Translations under genes and position numbers: made by a program
Assembly: GCF_009829085.1 (NCBI RefSeq)
Contig: NZ_WUQY01000011.1
Coordinates: 36,262-100,261, forward strand
DNA length: 64,000 nt
Reading direction: 5' to 3'
DNA from: Sphingobacterium bovisgrunnientis
GTDB taxonomy: Bacteria; Bacteroidota; Bacteroidia; Sphingobacteriales; Sphingobacteriaceae
In this document: positions 17,905-28,090 of the stretch, one piece after another
Position numbering within the stretch: position 1 is the first letter of the stretch
Layout of the letters: each line of letters starts with the position of its first letter
Notes under the pieces: model-generated
Database searches by the model: none
Told to the model about the DNA's origin: nothing
What the model saw: only the letters and a program-made list of their open reading frames with translations

Positions 17905-20325
17905 TTATTGAAAATAATTAATCATTACCGTACCAAATCGAACATTAACAGCATTATTGTTTTGGCTTGCTGTGATTTGACCGCCTTGTCCACCAAATGG
18001 CTCGTTAATAGCACATATATTACTTTTCGGCTCAATACGCAGATAAACTTTATCCTTAGCTAATAGTGTTGTAGGTAGTTTTATAGAATACGGATTAAGA
18101 CCTAAAGCGGTGAAATGATGGTTCAAATTCCACCCCGCTAAAGGGCGCACTGTAAATTCTGAATTGGGAATAACAAAATAGTTTGCTCCATCGGTAGAAT
18201 ACTTAACATGCCAATATAATGGAACATTAAATGTTGCAACATTCCCTGATCCACCACCAATATTAAAATTCAACATCATCGAATTTGATGTACTGATATT
18301 TTTAGTTGAAAATTCCAAAACTAAGGCTTCAGCGCTATTTTTAGAACCATCCCACCATTTTTGGTTGAACTGAAATCCAGAAGAAGGAACAACTTTAGAT
18401 GTAGGATCACTATGGAATAATGGATTTGCGCCTAACGTTGCATTTACATTTGTAGATGAGTAAGCCCTACCGTCTCCAAAAGCAGGTAGGTATCCTCCAG
18501 AATTTGTGGTAAGACTACCTGCTGTACCTAAAGAATTAGGATTAAACATAATCCATTCTACCAGTTTATTAAATCGTGTTTGATTATATAGCTGAATATC
18601 AGATTTATTTACAGGACGAATGCTATATCGGCCAATATCTCCTTCACCGGCACCATATCTCATTATTTTGTTGTGCACAATAATTCCTCCTAAATCTCCT
18701 ACTCCAGAGGGTAAGGCATCTCTACTCCATGAGTTTGCTGTATTGACAATCATTTTAATAGTAGCTCCTTGTGCGTCATATATTCCAGTAGGGATAGCAT
18801 CAAGATATGCTACATTCACACCTGCACCATTAGTATTCCATGAGGTAGTACGCACATACCCCATATTTACATTAGTAAATGCCCCATATGGAATTGACAC
18901 AGATGATTGTTTTAATTTAACATAAGTGTGTACATCGCTATCTTGCAATTCACTAATATTTTTATGTTGAATACTATAATCAGTAGGCTCTATATTCTCT
19001 TGAGTTACTATATTTCTAGTATTGAGACCCTTGATTGTAAAACGAGTAGGATTAGATTCCTTTTGTAAAATTAAACCATCAACGGTGAGAGAAACCTTGG
19101 AATTACGTGCTAATACATTAGCCGCAACTGCACTAAACTTCAATCTAAAACCTGAAGTTCCATCAATACTTTGGATATAATTAGTTTTTAATGATTCCGT
19201 GAAGTCAATCGCATTATAGCTTGTATTTGGATTAACATCCATATTGTTGTTATTAATATCTCCAACAACAACACCTTCAAGAACACGTAATGGTGCAGTA
19301 ATTTGAATTTCACCTTCAGCTCCAGGAATCATAGCCTTTAAAGCCGCAAAATCTAGATAATCGTAATCTTGGGCAGTTTGTGTAACTTTATGTGTAAGAT
19401 CAATATACGTTCTACCACCATTTACTAATTTAATATTAACACTCGCACGACGTTGTACCCCTGATTCATTAGCACGAATAGCAATAATTAATAAACTATC
19501 ATTTGCTAAATCTACACTCTCAATCCAATCATTACCGTTTTCATAAGTTACTGTTTTTTGGAATTCAGGAAATAATGCGCTTACATTACCCCGAACAATT
19601 ACAGTATCCATTTTAGGTCTTCGAGTTAAAACACTTTCAGTCGTTCTTTGGGTTAAAATTGGATCAGTCGTTGATTGATCAATATCGGTGTAAACCGTAT
19701 ATTCTTTTTCTTGAGCATCAAAAACAGTTAAATATATTCTTACAGTTCTGGTTCTGTTATTTTTATTTTCTAATAAATCAAACTCGAATCCATTAGCTGT
19801 AAGCTTGGCATTATTGATCCATTTTTCTGAAGTTTCATCATCATACAAATATTCTACATTTATACGGCTAATATTTGATTCTAGATCGTTTAATATAGGT
19901 AGGGTAATATGAAATGGATTTCGTGTAACCATATATTTAGATTTCGTAAACCTAAATGATGCATCTTGACCATCTTGAATAATAGTCAATTCTTTCTTTT
20001 CCGATCCCTTAGTTATTATAAGTGTGGCCTTTCTTGTAATACCGAAATTCCTGTTGTAAGAAAATAATATATCCTCATTTCCAGAACCTGTAGTTGTGTT
20101 CAATGTAAGCCAATCGGTCTCTTCTTTCACGGACACTTGCCAGTCTGCTGTAGAATAAACCATAATTTTGGTATTACCTTCCTCAGGTTTTAAATGAATT
20201 TCTTCTGTCGCTAAAGCTAAAGAAAGATCAAGTTCATATTTTTTTTCACACCCTATAACAATAAGTAGCACTCCAATAATCAAGCACATTAATCGATAAC
20301 TGGTGTTATTCCAAATTCTTTTCAT
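17905..20325 (-). CDS. BACON/DUF5689-domain surface lipoprotein, paralogue of the following gene
   Basis: 806 residues with a lipoprotein signal (IVIGCEKKYE, Cys26). It has BACON-type domains at the N-terminus (STADWQVSVKEETDWLTLNT), a second and third beta-sandwich, DUF5689 (LRVLEGVVVGDINNNNMDVN, IQSIDGTSGFRLKFSA), and a C-terminal jelly-roll-like region (LVLEFSTKNISTSNSMMLNF). The order of domains matches the 724-residue neighbour, so the two arose by tandem duplication and diverged. It sits 23 bp after the first EEP gene. Neither paralogue shows catalytic motifs, so a binding role is likely. Confidence 0.85.
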   Translation of the reverse strand: MKRIWNNTSYRLMCLIIGVLLIVIGCEKKYELDLSLALATEEIHLKPEEGNTKIMVYSTADWQVSVKEETDWLTLNTTTGSGNEDILFSYNRNFGITRKATLIITKGSEKKELTIIQDGQDASFRFTKSKYMVTRNPFHITLPILNDLESNISRINVEYLYDDETSEKWINNAKLTANGFEFDLLENKNNRTRTVRIYLTVFDAQEKEYTVYTDIDQSTTDPILTQRTTESVLTRRPKMDTVIVRGNVSALFPEFQKTVTYENGNDWIESVDLANDSLLIIAIRANESGVQRRASVNIKLVNGGRTYIDLTHKVTQTAQDYDYLDFAALKAMIPGAEGEIQITAPLRVLEGVVVGDINNNNMDVNPNTSYNAIDFTESLKTNYIQSIDGTSGFRLKFSAVAANVLARNSKVSLTVDGLILQKESNPTRFTIKGLNTRNIVTQENIEPTDYSIQHKNISELQDSDVHTYVKLKQSSVSIPYGAFTNVNMGYVRTTSWNTNGAGVNVAYLDAIPTGIYDAQGATIKMIVNTANSWSRDALPSGVGDLGGIIVHNKIMRYGAGEGDIGRYSIRPVNKSDIQLYNQTRFNKLVEWIMFNPNSLGTAGSLTTNSGGYLPAFGDGRAYSSTNVNATLGANPLFHSDPTSKVVPSSGFQFNQKWWDGSKNSAEALVLEFSTKNISTSNSMMLNFNIGGGSGNVATFNVPLYWHVKYSTDGANYFVIPNSEFTVRPLAGWNLNHHFTALGLNPYSIKLPTTLLAKDKVYLRIEPKSNICAINEPFGGQGGQITASQNNNAVNVRFGTVMINYFQ

Positions 20326-20348
20326 CTTGGACTTTATTGATTTAAAAA

Positions 20349-21263
20349 CTATTTATTTAATATATGTACCATAATCGGAGGGTGATCCGAATAAACTGCA
20401 GTAAACTCATCATAAATGGGCATAGCTTTAGTAACTTTTGATAAGATTTCAGTAGTACCAAAAATAAAATCTATTCTTCTACCCGGATAGTTGAATGCGT
20501 AATTCGCTGTGTTATTCAGTTTATATCCATGTAAATGATGTACCACATCTAAAAAACCGGCATTTTGGATTTCATCTAATACTAGAAAGCTTTGATTGGT
20601 AGTGCCAGCATCATAATCCTTGCGATTCACAGCGTTAAAGTCACCTAAGTAAAGCCAACTTTTTTCATTCGGAAACTTACGAATGGTACTATCCAAATTT
20701 ACATTAGCCTCTTGTAGCCTATATTCATCTCCTCTACCATCTCCTACACTCTTCCAATATGTCTGGGGCCAAAAGTGTGTATTAACAATGTTAATATCTG
20801 TATTCTTTAATTTGGCGAATATTGCTCCATGTGAAGTATGTAAAGTAATTCTTCTTCTAGATTCAATAGGATATTTAGATGTTATTGCAACAGGATAATT
20901 ATCAGTTGATTTTAAATTCGTTATAACATAAGAGTGTCCATAACGCTTAGCAAGCTCTTCCAACTTTCGTTGGTTAAACCCATTTACTTCCTGTAATGCT
21001 AACACATCAGGCGCATAAGACTTTATCCAATCAACAAATTTGTTGTAATTATTTGATCTATCATTTTTCATTCCCTCTAAAATGTTATAGCTTATAATTT
21101 TTAGTGTGTCAGGAAGTGTTTCATCAACATCCGGAATAGGATTGTTTCCACCATCTATCGGTGAGTTATCTTCGCTTTTAGAACAAGAAAACAATACCAG
21201 TAATACCAAAAAAACTGGGAATATATGCTGTATATTAATTATTTTTAATTTAATTCTTTCCAT
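20349..21263 (-). CDS. Lipoprotein of the endonuclease/exonuclease/phosphatase (EEP) family
   Basis: 304 residues, anchored by a lipobox (VLFSCSKS, Cys27) and a flexible Gly/Asn/Pro linker. The full EEP catalytic set is present: N60 (ISYNILEG), E92 (ALQEVNGF), H163 (VNTHFWPQ), D208/N210 (YLGDFNAVN) and D293-H294 (YSDHPPI). The gene overlaps the end of the susD gene by 14 bp, so the two are made together. A surface phosphodiesterase next to a SusC/SusD pair would release small products for import. It differs from the second EEP in being membrane-anchored. DNase, RNase or lipid-phosphodiesterase activity cannot be told apart here. Confidence 0.9.
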   Translation of the reverse strand: MERIKLKIINIQHIFPVFLVLLVLFSCSKSEDNSPIDGGNNPIPDVDETLPDTLKIISYNILEGMKNDRSNNYNKFVDWIKSYAPDVLALQEVNGFNQRKLEELAKRYGHSYVITNLKSTDNYPVAITSKYPIESRRRITLHTSHGAIFAKLKNTDINIVNTHFWPQTYWKSVGDGRGDEYRLQEANVNLDSTIRKFPNEKSWLYLGDFNAVNRKDYDAGTTNQSFLVLDEIQNAGFLDVVHHLHGYKLNNTANYAFNYPGRRIDFIFGTTEILSKVTKAMPIYDEFTAVYSDHPPIMVHILNK

Positions 21264-22728
21264 AGCTTTCGTAAGCTTTATTGTCTAATGCATAATTTGA
21301 CTTAACAACCTCCATATCAGGTATTGGATAGTACTCATGACATGGTAACATCTTATCTTTTAAGGTAGCATAGTCTGTATAATCATAAGTTAACTGATAC
21401 CAAATACCCCACCTTACCAAATCATATTTACGTTGGTATTCCCCTAAAAGTTCTCTGCCACGTTCCTTTTGAATTTCTTCTTTTAACAAGTCCCAGTTTC
21501 TAAAGCTATACACAGGTAAATTTGCTCGCTTACGAACAATATTTAGATACCTAATTGACTCATCCGCATTTCTTAATTCCATAAAGTTCTCAGCCTGCAT
21601 CAGTAAGGCATCAGCATATCTAAACACTCTTTGATTATTTCCATCAGCAGAATTTATCATATTGTAAGACCAAAATTTAGGACCTAGCCATGGTCTGCTC
21701 GCTACACTATTAAAAGCCACACCATTGTACTCCCAAGCCATGTTATAATCCAATCTATTATCACTACTATTACGACGCATAACTGTTTGGAAATAATAGT
21801 TATTAGGTCTTAATGCAGCCCAAGTAGTCGCTGTACTTCCCAATTCTGGAATTACAACACCATCATAGACATTATCTCTATTGCGTGTAGGCATACAGAT
21901 TGCAGCAGAACTCGTTACAACTTGGAGACCTGTTTCTGAATAAGTATATTGAATTTCAAATATTGACTCTTTTATATTTTTATTTTTCAAGGGGATATCA
22001 CTCAAGGGATATTGTTCTAAAGAACCATATATCTTTTCCAGTTCGTTCACAGCATTTTTCGCTACCTCCCAATTTTTATTCCATTGGGCTAATTTCCCTA
22101 TTAACATCCATCCCATTGCAGCACCTGACCTATTACCAGATAAGTCATTTGTTCTTATTTGAGGCATGTTAGGAACATGCTCAGTCAATTCAGCAATTAA
22201 ATATTCTCTTGTTTCATTTGCAGACATTCTTCCCAAGTTGGATACCTTATCTAACACATTGGCATCTGAAACGTCTTCTGTATAAAATGGAACATCACCA
22301 AAGGTGGAAGTCAAAAACCAATAGTAATAAGCACGCATAATTATCCCTTCAGCTAATAATGGCTTCTTAGATTCCTCTGAAATTGGTGCTTTTTTAATTG
22401 CTTCGATAATTGAATTACAATACATAACTCCTTTATATCCATTTGTCCACATATTCTGACCAAATCGAGGTTGAGCAGGAGAAATATCTAGTTGTGCGTC
22501 TAAGGTTCCTGATGCGATATACATCAAATCTGTAACCCCCTCGGTAGCTATTAAGTATGTATAGTTGTATATACTTCTCAATGGAATATATGTAGCATTT
22601 AATCCCGAGATAATTTGTGCTTCTGTTTGATAATAATTATCGGTATTAACAAATGATGTTGGTTCCTCATCTATCGAACATCCTATCAAAGAGAAACTCA
22701 ATAATATTCCTGTAATAAATTTTTTCAT
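21250..22728 (-). CDS. RagB/SusD-family nutrient-binding lipoprotein
   Basis: 492 residues, lipobox SLIGCSID (Cys17), with typical SusD segments: GVMYCNSIIEAIKKAPI, MRAYYYWFLTSTFGDVPFY, RYADALLMQAENFMELRNAD, and RGRELLGEYQRKYDLVRWGI near the end. It follows the SusC gene by 14 bp and overlaps the EEP lipoprotein gene, placing all three in one operon. Unusually, the C-terminus lacks the common NPGY-type ending and finishes in NKAYESYGKN. Confidence 0.93.
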   Translation of the reverse strand: MKKFITGILLSFSLIGCSIDEEPTSFVNTDNYYQTEAQIISGLNATYIPLRSIYNYTYLIATEGVTDLMYIASGTLDAQLDISPAQPRFGQNMWTNGYKGVMYCNSIIEAIKKAPISEESKKPLLAEGIIMRAYYYWFLTSTFGDVPFYTEDVSDANVLDKVSNLGRMSANETREYLIAELTEHVPNMPQIRTNDLSGNRSGAAMGWMLIGKLAQWNKNWEVAKNAVNELEKIYGSLEQYPLSDIPLKNKNIKESIFEIQYTYSETGLQVVTSSAAICMPTRNRDNVYDGVVIPELGSTATTWAALRPNNYYFQTVMRRNSSDNRLDYNMAWEYNGVAFNSVASRPWLGPKFWSYNMINSADGNNQRVFRYADALLMQAENFMELRNADESIRYLNIVRKRANLPVYSFRNWDLLKEEIQKERGRELLGEYQRKYDLVRWGIWYQLTYDYTDYATLKDKMLPCHEYYPIPDMEVVKSNYALDNKAYESYGKN

Positions 22729-22742
22729 AACTTATAAAATAA

Positions 22743-25700
22743 TTAATACCTGATTTGAATGGATCCAACAATTGTTCTAGGCTTTGGGTATGCTCCAATA
22801 TCTACACGTCTTAGAGTAGAATTGCTACTTTGTGAGGATACATCCGGATCAAATCCATTGTATTTCTTCCAGACAAATAGATTCTCTCCCGCAAGACCAA
22901 GTTGAACACTTTTTAGCTTATTATTCGTAATTTTCCCTAGATCAATGTTATATCCTATAGCTAATGATTTAAGTCTTAAATAACTAGCATCATGAACCAT
23001 TCGACTAGATGCTATATTATCTGTACTGCCTGCCCGTGGTAAATCTGAATTAGGATTTCTCACCGGATGCCAAGCGTCCAATTGATAAGCATATTGGTTT
23101 GTTATAAAACCTCCGTTTCCTAACCATTGCTCCGAAACATTATAAATTTTACCCCCTAATGAATAATTCAAAAACAAGCCAACAGTCAAATTTTTATAAC
23201 GGATATTGTTCTGCAATCCACCATAAATGAATGGATCGGCATTCCCTAAATAAATCTGATCTTGCTCATTAAAAACCCCATCATGATTTGTATCAATATA
23301 TCTAGCTGATCCTGGTTGATATTGATTCGAAGAAGCTGACACATAAGATTTTGTAATTTTATTACGATCTACCTCTTCCTGATTTTTCCATGTACCTGCG
23401 TATTGAAATCCCCACAGGGCATTAAGTGGATAGTCTTCAATGTAGCCATACATCATATAGCTATTATTACCATAGGCACCATAAACATTTACATAGTCAA
23501 AATGACCTATGTTATCTACCATTTGTCTATTGTGAGAAATGGAAAAACTAGAGCTCCAATCAAAATTCTCCTTTTCAATATTGCGTGTCTCGATACTAAA
23601 TTCTAATCCTCGATTAGATGTCTTACCAACATTAGCAAATCGTGTGGTATATCCAGTTTGTGTAGGTGTTTGTACATCAAGCAACAAATCTTTAGTATAG
23701 GATAAATATGCCTCTAAAACGATATTTACTCGACGATCAAATAATGATATATCGGTTGCCACATTATACATATCAGTTTTCTCCCATGAAAGTTGATCCG
23801 ATGCCAATCGTGATGGATAAAATGCCACTGGTTGCGAGCCATTAAACAAATATCCAGAGGTAGAAGATGATAAGGCAGCAAGTGAACGATAAGAACTAAT
23901 CCCATCATTACCTGTCCTACCAGCACTAGTCCGTAAAGAAAATTCATTAATCCACTTCATATCTTTCATGAAATTTTCTTCACTTATGTTCCACTTTAAA
24001 GCTCCAGAGGGAAAAAATGCCCACTTATTATTTGATGCAAAATTTGAAGCTCCATCTCTACGACCTGTAAGGGTGATATAGTATTTATTATTGAAGTGGT
24101 AATTGACCCTTCCTAAATAAGACATACTGGTCTTGTTATTATTGTTTGAGGTAGCTGAATAATTTTCTTTATCAGGAATAGCATTCATATTATTCCATAA
24201 AATTGCATCTGACTGATAGCCATCTCCCTGTAATGTTAAATTATCACTGAATATTTTTTGACCAATAAACCCTGCAGTAAAATCAATATGATGTCGATTA
24301 AACTTCTTTAAATAATTTAATGTGTTTTGACTCATTAAATTATGCTCTGTAAACTCACCCCTGTATGCTAAGGCCCCCTCGTTCGCCCCCTTAGCGGGAA
24401 GAGTACTTGGCTCAAATCGGAATGTATGTTGTCCATAATTGTAGTAGGTCAATTGTGAATTAAACTTTAAATTCGCAATAGGTTCAATCTCTATGTATCC
24501 AGTGTTAGTAGCACCATCACGTTTGAGATTTCTAATCACACCTAAATCCAAAATGGAACGTGGAGAATTGAAAGTCTGCCCAGAATACCATAAATCATTA
24601 AAGTTTTCATATACTTTAATCATGGGATTTAAGTATATAGCTCCGTTCCACCAATTCGTCCCGCCAATAGTTACTAAGTTTTGGTCCTCATCACGCTTTG
24701 TAAGATTGTATTTCCAGCCCACTTTCATCCATGGAAATATTTTATAATCAATATTAAGGCGACCTGTAATACGATCTAAACCACTACGCTTAATAATACC
24801 TTGGGTATTGTCATATGCAACTGAAGCGTAATAATTAGCTTTTTCAGTACCACCCGATAAGGATAAATTATGTGTATGGTATGAAGCTACTCTTGTAATT
24901 TCATCTACCCAATCAGTTCCCTTCCCAAGTGATAATGGATCAGGGTAAGGATAAGCCGATAAAGGGGAGTTTATATTTATGTCAGTATATGGTGCAGCTG
25001 ATGTGAATAATGCATAATCATTACGATATTGAGCATATTGAGAAGCATTCATTAAATCCAATTTTCGTGGCAATTGTGATATACCAAATGTACTTCTAAG
25101 ATTTATTTGATCTTTGCCCCTTTTCCCTTGCTTGGTAGTAATAATAATTACACCATTACTTCCTCTAGACCCATAAATAGCAGTAGCAGAAGCGTCCTTT
25201 AGAACACTTAAAGATTCAATATCAGCAGTATTGATATCAGTTAAATTACTTACACCATCTAAAACACCATCTACAACAATCAACGGCTCATTAGTCGCTG
25301 TAATAGAACGTGTTCCTCGAATACGAATAGATGCCGGAGCACCAGGCTCTCCAGTTGATGCCATAATATCAGCTCCAGGTACTCTACCCTGAAGAGCTAA
25401 ATCAACAGATAAAACAGGAGCATCCCTTACATCGTCCATCTTAACATTTACGACAGATCCAGTAAGATCTTTTTTCTTAACTTCTCCATATCCAATTACC
25501 ACAACCTCATCAACTTCAGAAACGGTTTCTTGTAAGATTACAACAATATCTCGCGTTGCTGTAATACGTTTTTCTAAAGCTTGAAATCCCATTAAATTGA
25601 AACTTAATGTGGTAGGAATCTCCGTGACTTTAATTTCAAAAAAACCTTGGTTATCAGATACTGAGATAGTAGAAATATTTTTTCCTTTAACCGTGACACC

Positions 25701-26168
25701 TGGTAATAAATTACCATTCACATCTTTAATTACGCCCCTTATAATAATTTCTTGTAATTCGTGTTTATCTAAAGTTTTTACAACAGGAGAAATTGTAGGT
25801 TTCTGGTCTACTGCGACTACTACAATACTGTTTTTGCGCTTTTTGAACTCTAATTTGTGCGTGGATAATATCGAAGTAAGCACCTTTTCTACTTCCTGAT
25901 TAGTGAAATCAACATTCACTGTAGAAATGTTTCTAACTAATTCATCAGCATAAAAAATAGAAATACCAGTCTTCAATTGTATTTCTTTCAAAACATTTTC
26001 TAGACTAACATTTGATTTCTTAATAGTTATTTTCTGTGCAAAAGTAGAAGCACTAACTTGTAATATTGACACCATTAGTAGTATCCATGTCAATTTCATG
26101 ATAAACAACAATTTAGGACAAACAAGGGTTTTAAGGAAACTATTCCTTAAAATATTTTTTTCATACAT
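22743..26168 (-). CDS. SusC-family TonB-linked receptor with STN signalling domain
   Basis: 1141 residues. The signal peptide begins at about residue 24 (MKLTWILLMVSILQVSAS), which fits the long N-termini of this class. A secretin/TonB short N-terminal (STN) domain spans about 50-115 (LENVLKEIQLKTGISIFYAD). A carboxypeptidase-D-like domain (ITVKG-type, about 140-215), the linker EVDEVVVIGYGE, a plug with LKDASATAIYGSRGSNGVII, and the barrel follow. The STN domain is known to contact FecR-type anti-sigma factors, and FecR and sigma genes lie directly upstream. The receptor therefore probably senses its own substrate and switches on the locus. Confidence 0.95.
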   Translation of the reverse strand: MYEKNILRNSFLKTLVCPKLLFIMKLTWILLMVSILQVSASTFAQKITIKKSNVSLENVLKEIQLKTGISIFYADELVRNISTVNVDFTNQEVEKVLTSILSTHKLEFKKRKNSIVVVAVDQKPTISPVVKTLDKHELQEIIIRGVIKDVNGNLLPGVTVKGKNISTISVSDNQGFFEIKVTEIPTTLSFNLMGFQALEKRITATRDIVVILQETVSEVDEVVVIGYGEVKKKDLTGSVVNVKMDDVRDAPVLSVDLALQGRVPGADIMASTGEPGAPASIRIRGTRSITATNEPLIVVDGVLDGVSNLTDINTADIESLSVLKDASATAIYGSRGSNGVIIITTKQGKRGKDQINLRSTFGISQLPRKLDLMNASQYAQYRNDYALFTSAAPYTDININSPLSAYPYPDPLSLGKGTDWVDEITRVASYHTHNLSLSGGTEKANYYASVAYDNTQGIIKRSGLDRITGRLNIDYKIFPWMKVGWKYNLTKRDEDQNLVTIGGTNWWNGAIYLNPMIKVYENFNDLWYSGQTFNSPRSILDLGVIRNLKRDGATNTGYIEIEPIANLKFNSQLTYYNYGQHTFRFEPSTLPAKGANEGALAYRGEFTEHNLMSQNTLNYLKKFNRHHIDFTAGFIGQKIFSDNLTLQGDGYQSDAILWNNMNAIPDKENYSATSNNNNKTSMSYLGRVNYHFNNKYYITLTGRRDGASNFASNNKWAFFPSGALKWNISEENFMKDMKWINEFSLRTSAGRTGNDGISSYRSLAALSSSTSGYLFNGSQPVAFYPSRLASDQLSWEKTDMYNVATDISLFDRRVNIVLEAYLSYTKDLLLDVQTPTQTGYTTRFANVGKTSNRGLEFSIETRNIEKENFDWSSSFSISHNRQMVDNIGHFDYVNVYGAYGNNSYMMYGYIEDYPLNALWGFQYAGTWKNQEEVDRNKITKSYVSASSNQYQPGSARYIDTNHDGVFNEQDQIYLGNADPFIYGGLQNNIRYKNLTVGLFLNYSLGGKIYNVSEQWLGNGGFITNQYAYQLDAWHPVRNPNSDLPRAGSTDNIASSRMVHDASYLRLKSLAIGYNIDLGKITNNKLKSVQLGLAGENLFVWKKYNGFDPDVSSQSSNSTLRRVDIGAYPKPRTIVGSIQIRY

Positions 26169-26235
26169 TTGTAGATATTGATTTTGTTTAACAGCGATTT
26201 CAATTATTTTTATGTTATAATTACATAGATTTATT

Positions 26236-26260
26236 ACAGGGGTGGCTTCAACACTCCTGT
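26236..26260. other. Intercistronic hairpin between fecR and susC
   Basis: Arms acaggggtg and cactcctgt (one G-U pair) around a 7-nt loop lie in the 118-bp gap between the FecR gene and the SusC gene. On the minus strand it is not followed by a T-run, so it looks more like a processing or attenuation element than a clean terminator. On the plus strand a T-run does follow, but no plus-strand gene ends here. Confidence 0.45.
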
Positions 26261-26286
26261 TTTTTATCTTGTAACTGTATATCTAA

Positions 26287-27474
26287 TTATGCTTTTATCA
26301 CAGTTACCCTCCTTCCATCAATTTTAAATTTAAATTTGTTAGTTAATTCAATAAGTTTTAGAACTTCCTCAAAATTTTCAAGTCTTGAAATTGATCCTGA
26401 ATAAGTTATATTTCGAAAATCTCCTTGGTAAATAACTTCAACATCATACCATCTGGCTAAATCAGCCATAACTTGTTGTATAGTTGCACTTTTAAAGGCA
26501 AATTTTCCACTTTTCCAAGCTATAAAATAATATGGATCGACATTGCTCTTTTCTATCGAACCATTAGCAGTGTTAAACTCACTTTGTTGATTAGGTGCTA
26601 AGATTATATTTTCCTGATTTGTAATATTTTTTACAGCAACAGATCCCTCAACTAATGTGGTGTAAATATTATCATAATACGCATTCACATTAAATTCAGT
26701 TCCTAATACCTCAATAATTTGAGTTTTTGTTTTTACTTTAAATGGAATTTTTCTATTCCCAAGAGATTTTGATTCAACATTAAAATACACCTCCCCTTCT
26801 ATTTCAACTTCCCGTGATTCATTATTGAATACCAAAGGATATTTTATTTTCGATTCACTATTCAACCACACTCTAGATCCATCAGCTAATGTAAGAGTGT
26901 ATTCTCCACCTCGAGGTGTATATACAGTGGTATATTGAATTGATTTAGTTTTATTAATAAGTTCATAGGATACATCTCCCTTGTCAGACACTTTTATATG
27001 TATACCTTTATCCAACAGAACAGTATCTTGTTTAATATCTTCGAATTCAATAAATGAATCATCTTCAAACTGCATACGCGCTAATTTGCCTCCAGGAATA
27101 ATTACCTCACTTTTAGAAATGGTTAAATTTTCATTTGATTTGTAATAGGTTTGATAAATCCAGAGGCCGGACAAAGAGAGAAAGAAAATTATTACGCAAG
27201 CTGCAGCAAGATGTTTATAAAATTTAATACGCTTTATTTTTCTAGTATCTTTAAAAGGACTTAACCTTTTATCAGTTATAATCTTTTCGAATAATATATC
27301 TTGATTTATATTTATTTCAGAAAAAGAACTTTCAAAATCCTTATTCCACAAAGAATCCAACATCGTGCTATTAGCATCGTGCTGTAAGAAATCCATCAAT
27401 TCAGATTTCTCACTCTGCGACAATTGGTTGTTATGATACCTCTGTAATAATTGATTTAATCTTTCTTTTTGCAT
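26287..27474 (-). CDS. FecR-family anti-sigma factor
   Basis: 395 residues. The N-terminal cytoplasmic part (about 1-85) binds the sigma factor, one membrane segment follows (LAAACVIIFFLSLSGLWIYQ, about 88-108), and the periplasmic FecR domain includes YTPRGGEYTLTLADGSRVWL and EVEIEGEVYFNVES. The C-terminal STN-like part ends KLIELTNKFKFKIDGRRVTV. It lies between the ECF sigma gene and the STN-bearing SusC gene. In known systems it holds the sigma factor inactive until the receptor signals substrate binding. Confidence 0.93.
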   Translation of the reverse strand: MQKERLNQLLQRYHNNQLSQSEKSELMDFLQHDANSTMLDSLWNKDFESSFSEININQDILFEKIITDKRLSPFKDTRKIKRIKFYKHLAAACVIIFFLSLSGLWIYQTYYKSNENLTISKSEVIIPGGKLARMQFEDDSFIEFEDIKQDTVLLDKGIHIKVSDKGDVSYELINKTKSIQYTTVYTPRGGEYTLTLADGSRVWLNSESKIKYPLVFNNESREVEIEGEVYFNVESKSLGNRKIPFKVKTKTQIIEVLGTEFNVNAYYDNIYTTLVEGSVAVKNITNQENIILAPNQQSEFNTANGSIEKSNVDPYYFIAWKSGKFAFKSATIQQVMADLARWYDVEVIYQGDFRNITYSGSISRLENFEEVLKLIELTNKFKFKIDGRRVTVIKA

Positions 27475-27526
27475 TATCTATATAATCGCAAGCTAAATGC
27501 GAAAAGACTAATGCAACTAAAAATAA

Positions 27527-28090
27527 TTATAAAAAAAGTGTATTGTATATTTTACTGAGACTTAATCGAACGTTTTGAGTCGCCAAACGTAAGTGATTTC
27601 TTACTGTATTTTTTGAAATATTAAGTTCATCAGAAATTTTTTCATTAGTAAGGTTATCACGAGAAGATAACTCATAAACTTGTCGTTGCTGTGGTGGTAA
27701 ACTTTTAATTATATTATCCAGTACTTTGCTAAGTTCATTAAAACTTATTGTTTCTTCTGTAGAATTAACATCATAAGACCAATTCTTTTGCGCTTCTTGA
27801 TGTGTATTTCTAATGCTTATTTGTTTTCTGAAATAAGAAATTGTAATTCTTTTAGCTATTGTAAATAATAAGGGGTATATATCTTCGACACGATTAATTT
27901 TTTCTTTACTCAAATGTAATTGTACAAACACCTCTTGAGTTAATTCCTCAACATCTTCTGCGATAGGACATCTGGAATGTATATACCTAACGATTATCGG
28001 ATAATAAAAGTTAAATACAACCAAAAATGATTTCGGACAGCCTTCATTGAAACAATCAACTTCTATATTAGGTAAATTTTTTTTCATCAA
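27527..28090 (-). CDS. RNA polymerase sigma-70 factor, ECF subfamily
   Basis: 187 residues. Region 2 is seen in AEDVEELTQEVFVQLHL (about 42-60) and region 4 in LPPQQRQVYELSSRDNLTNE followed by KISDELNISKNTVRNHL (about 130-175). It matches the Bacteroidota sigma factors that pair with FecR and SusC. It starts the minus-strand locus, 52 bp upstream of fecR, and is the likely activator of the downstream SusC/SusD/EEP genes. Confidence 0.93.
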   Translation of the reverse strand: MMKKNLPNIEVDCFNEGCPKSFLVVFNFYYPIIVRYIHSRCPIAEDVEELTQEVFVQLHLSKEKINRVEDIYPLLFTIAKRITISYFRKQISIRNTHQEAQKNWSYDVNSTEETISFNELSKVLDNIIKSLPPQQRQVYELSSRDNLTNEKISDELNISKNTVRNHLRLATQNVRLSLSKIYNTLFL

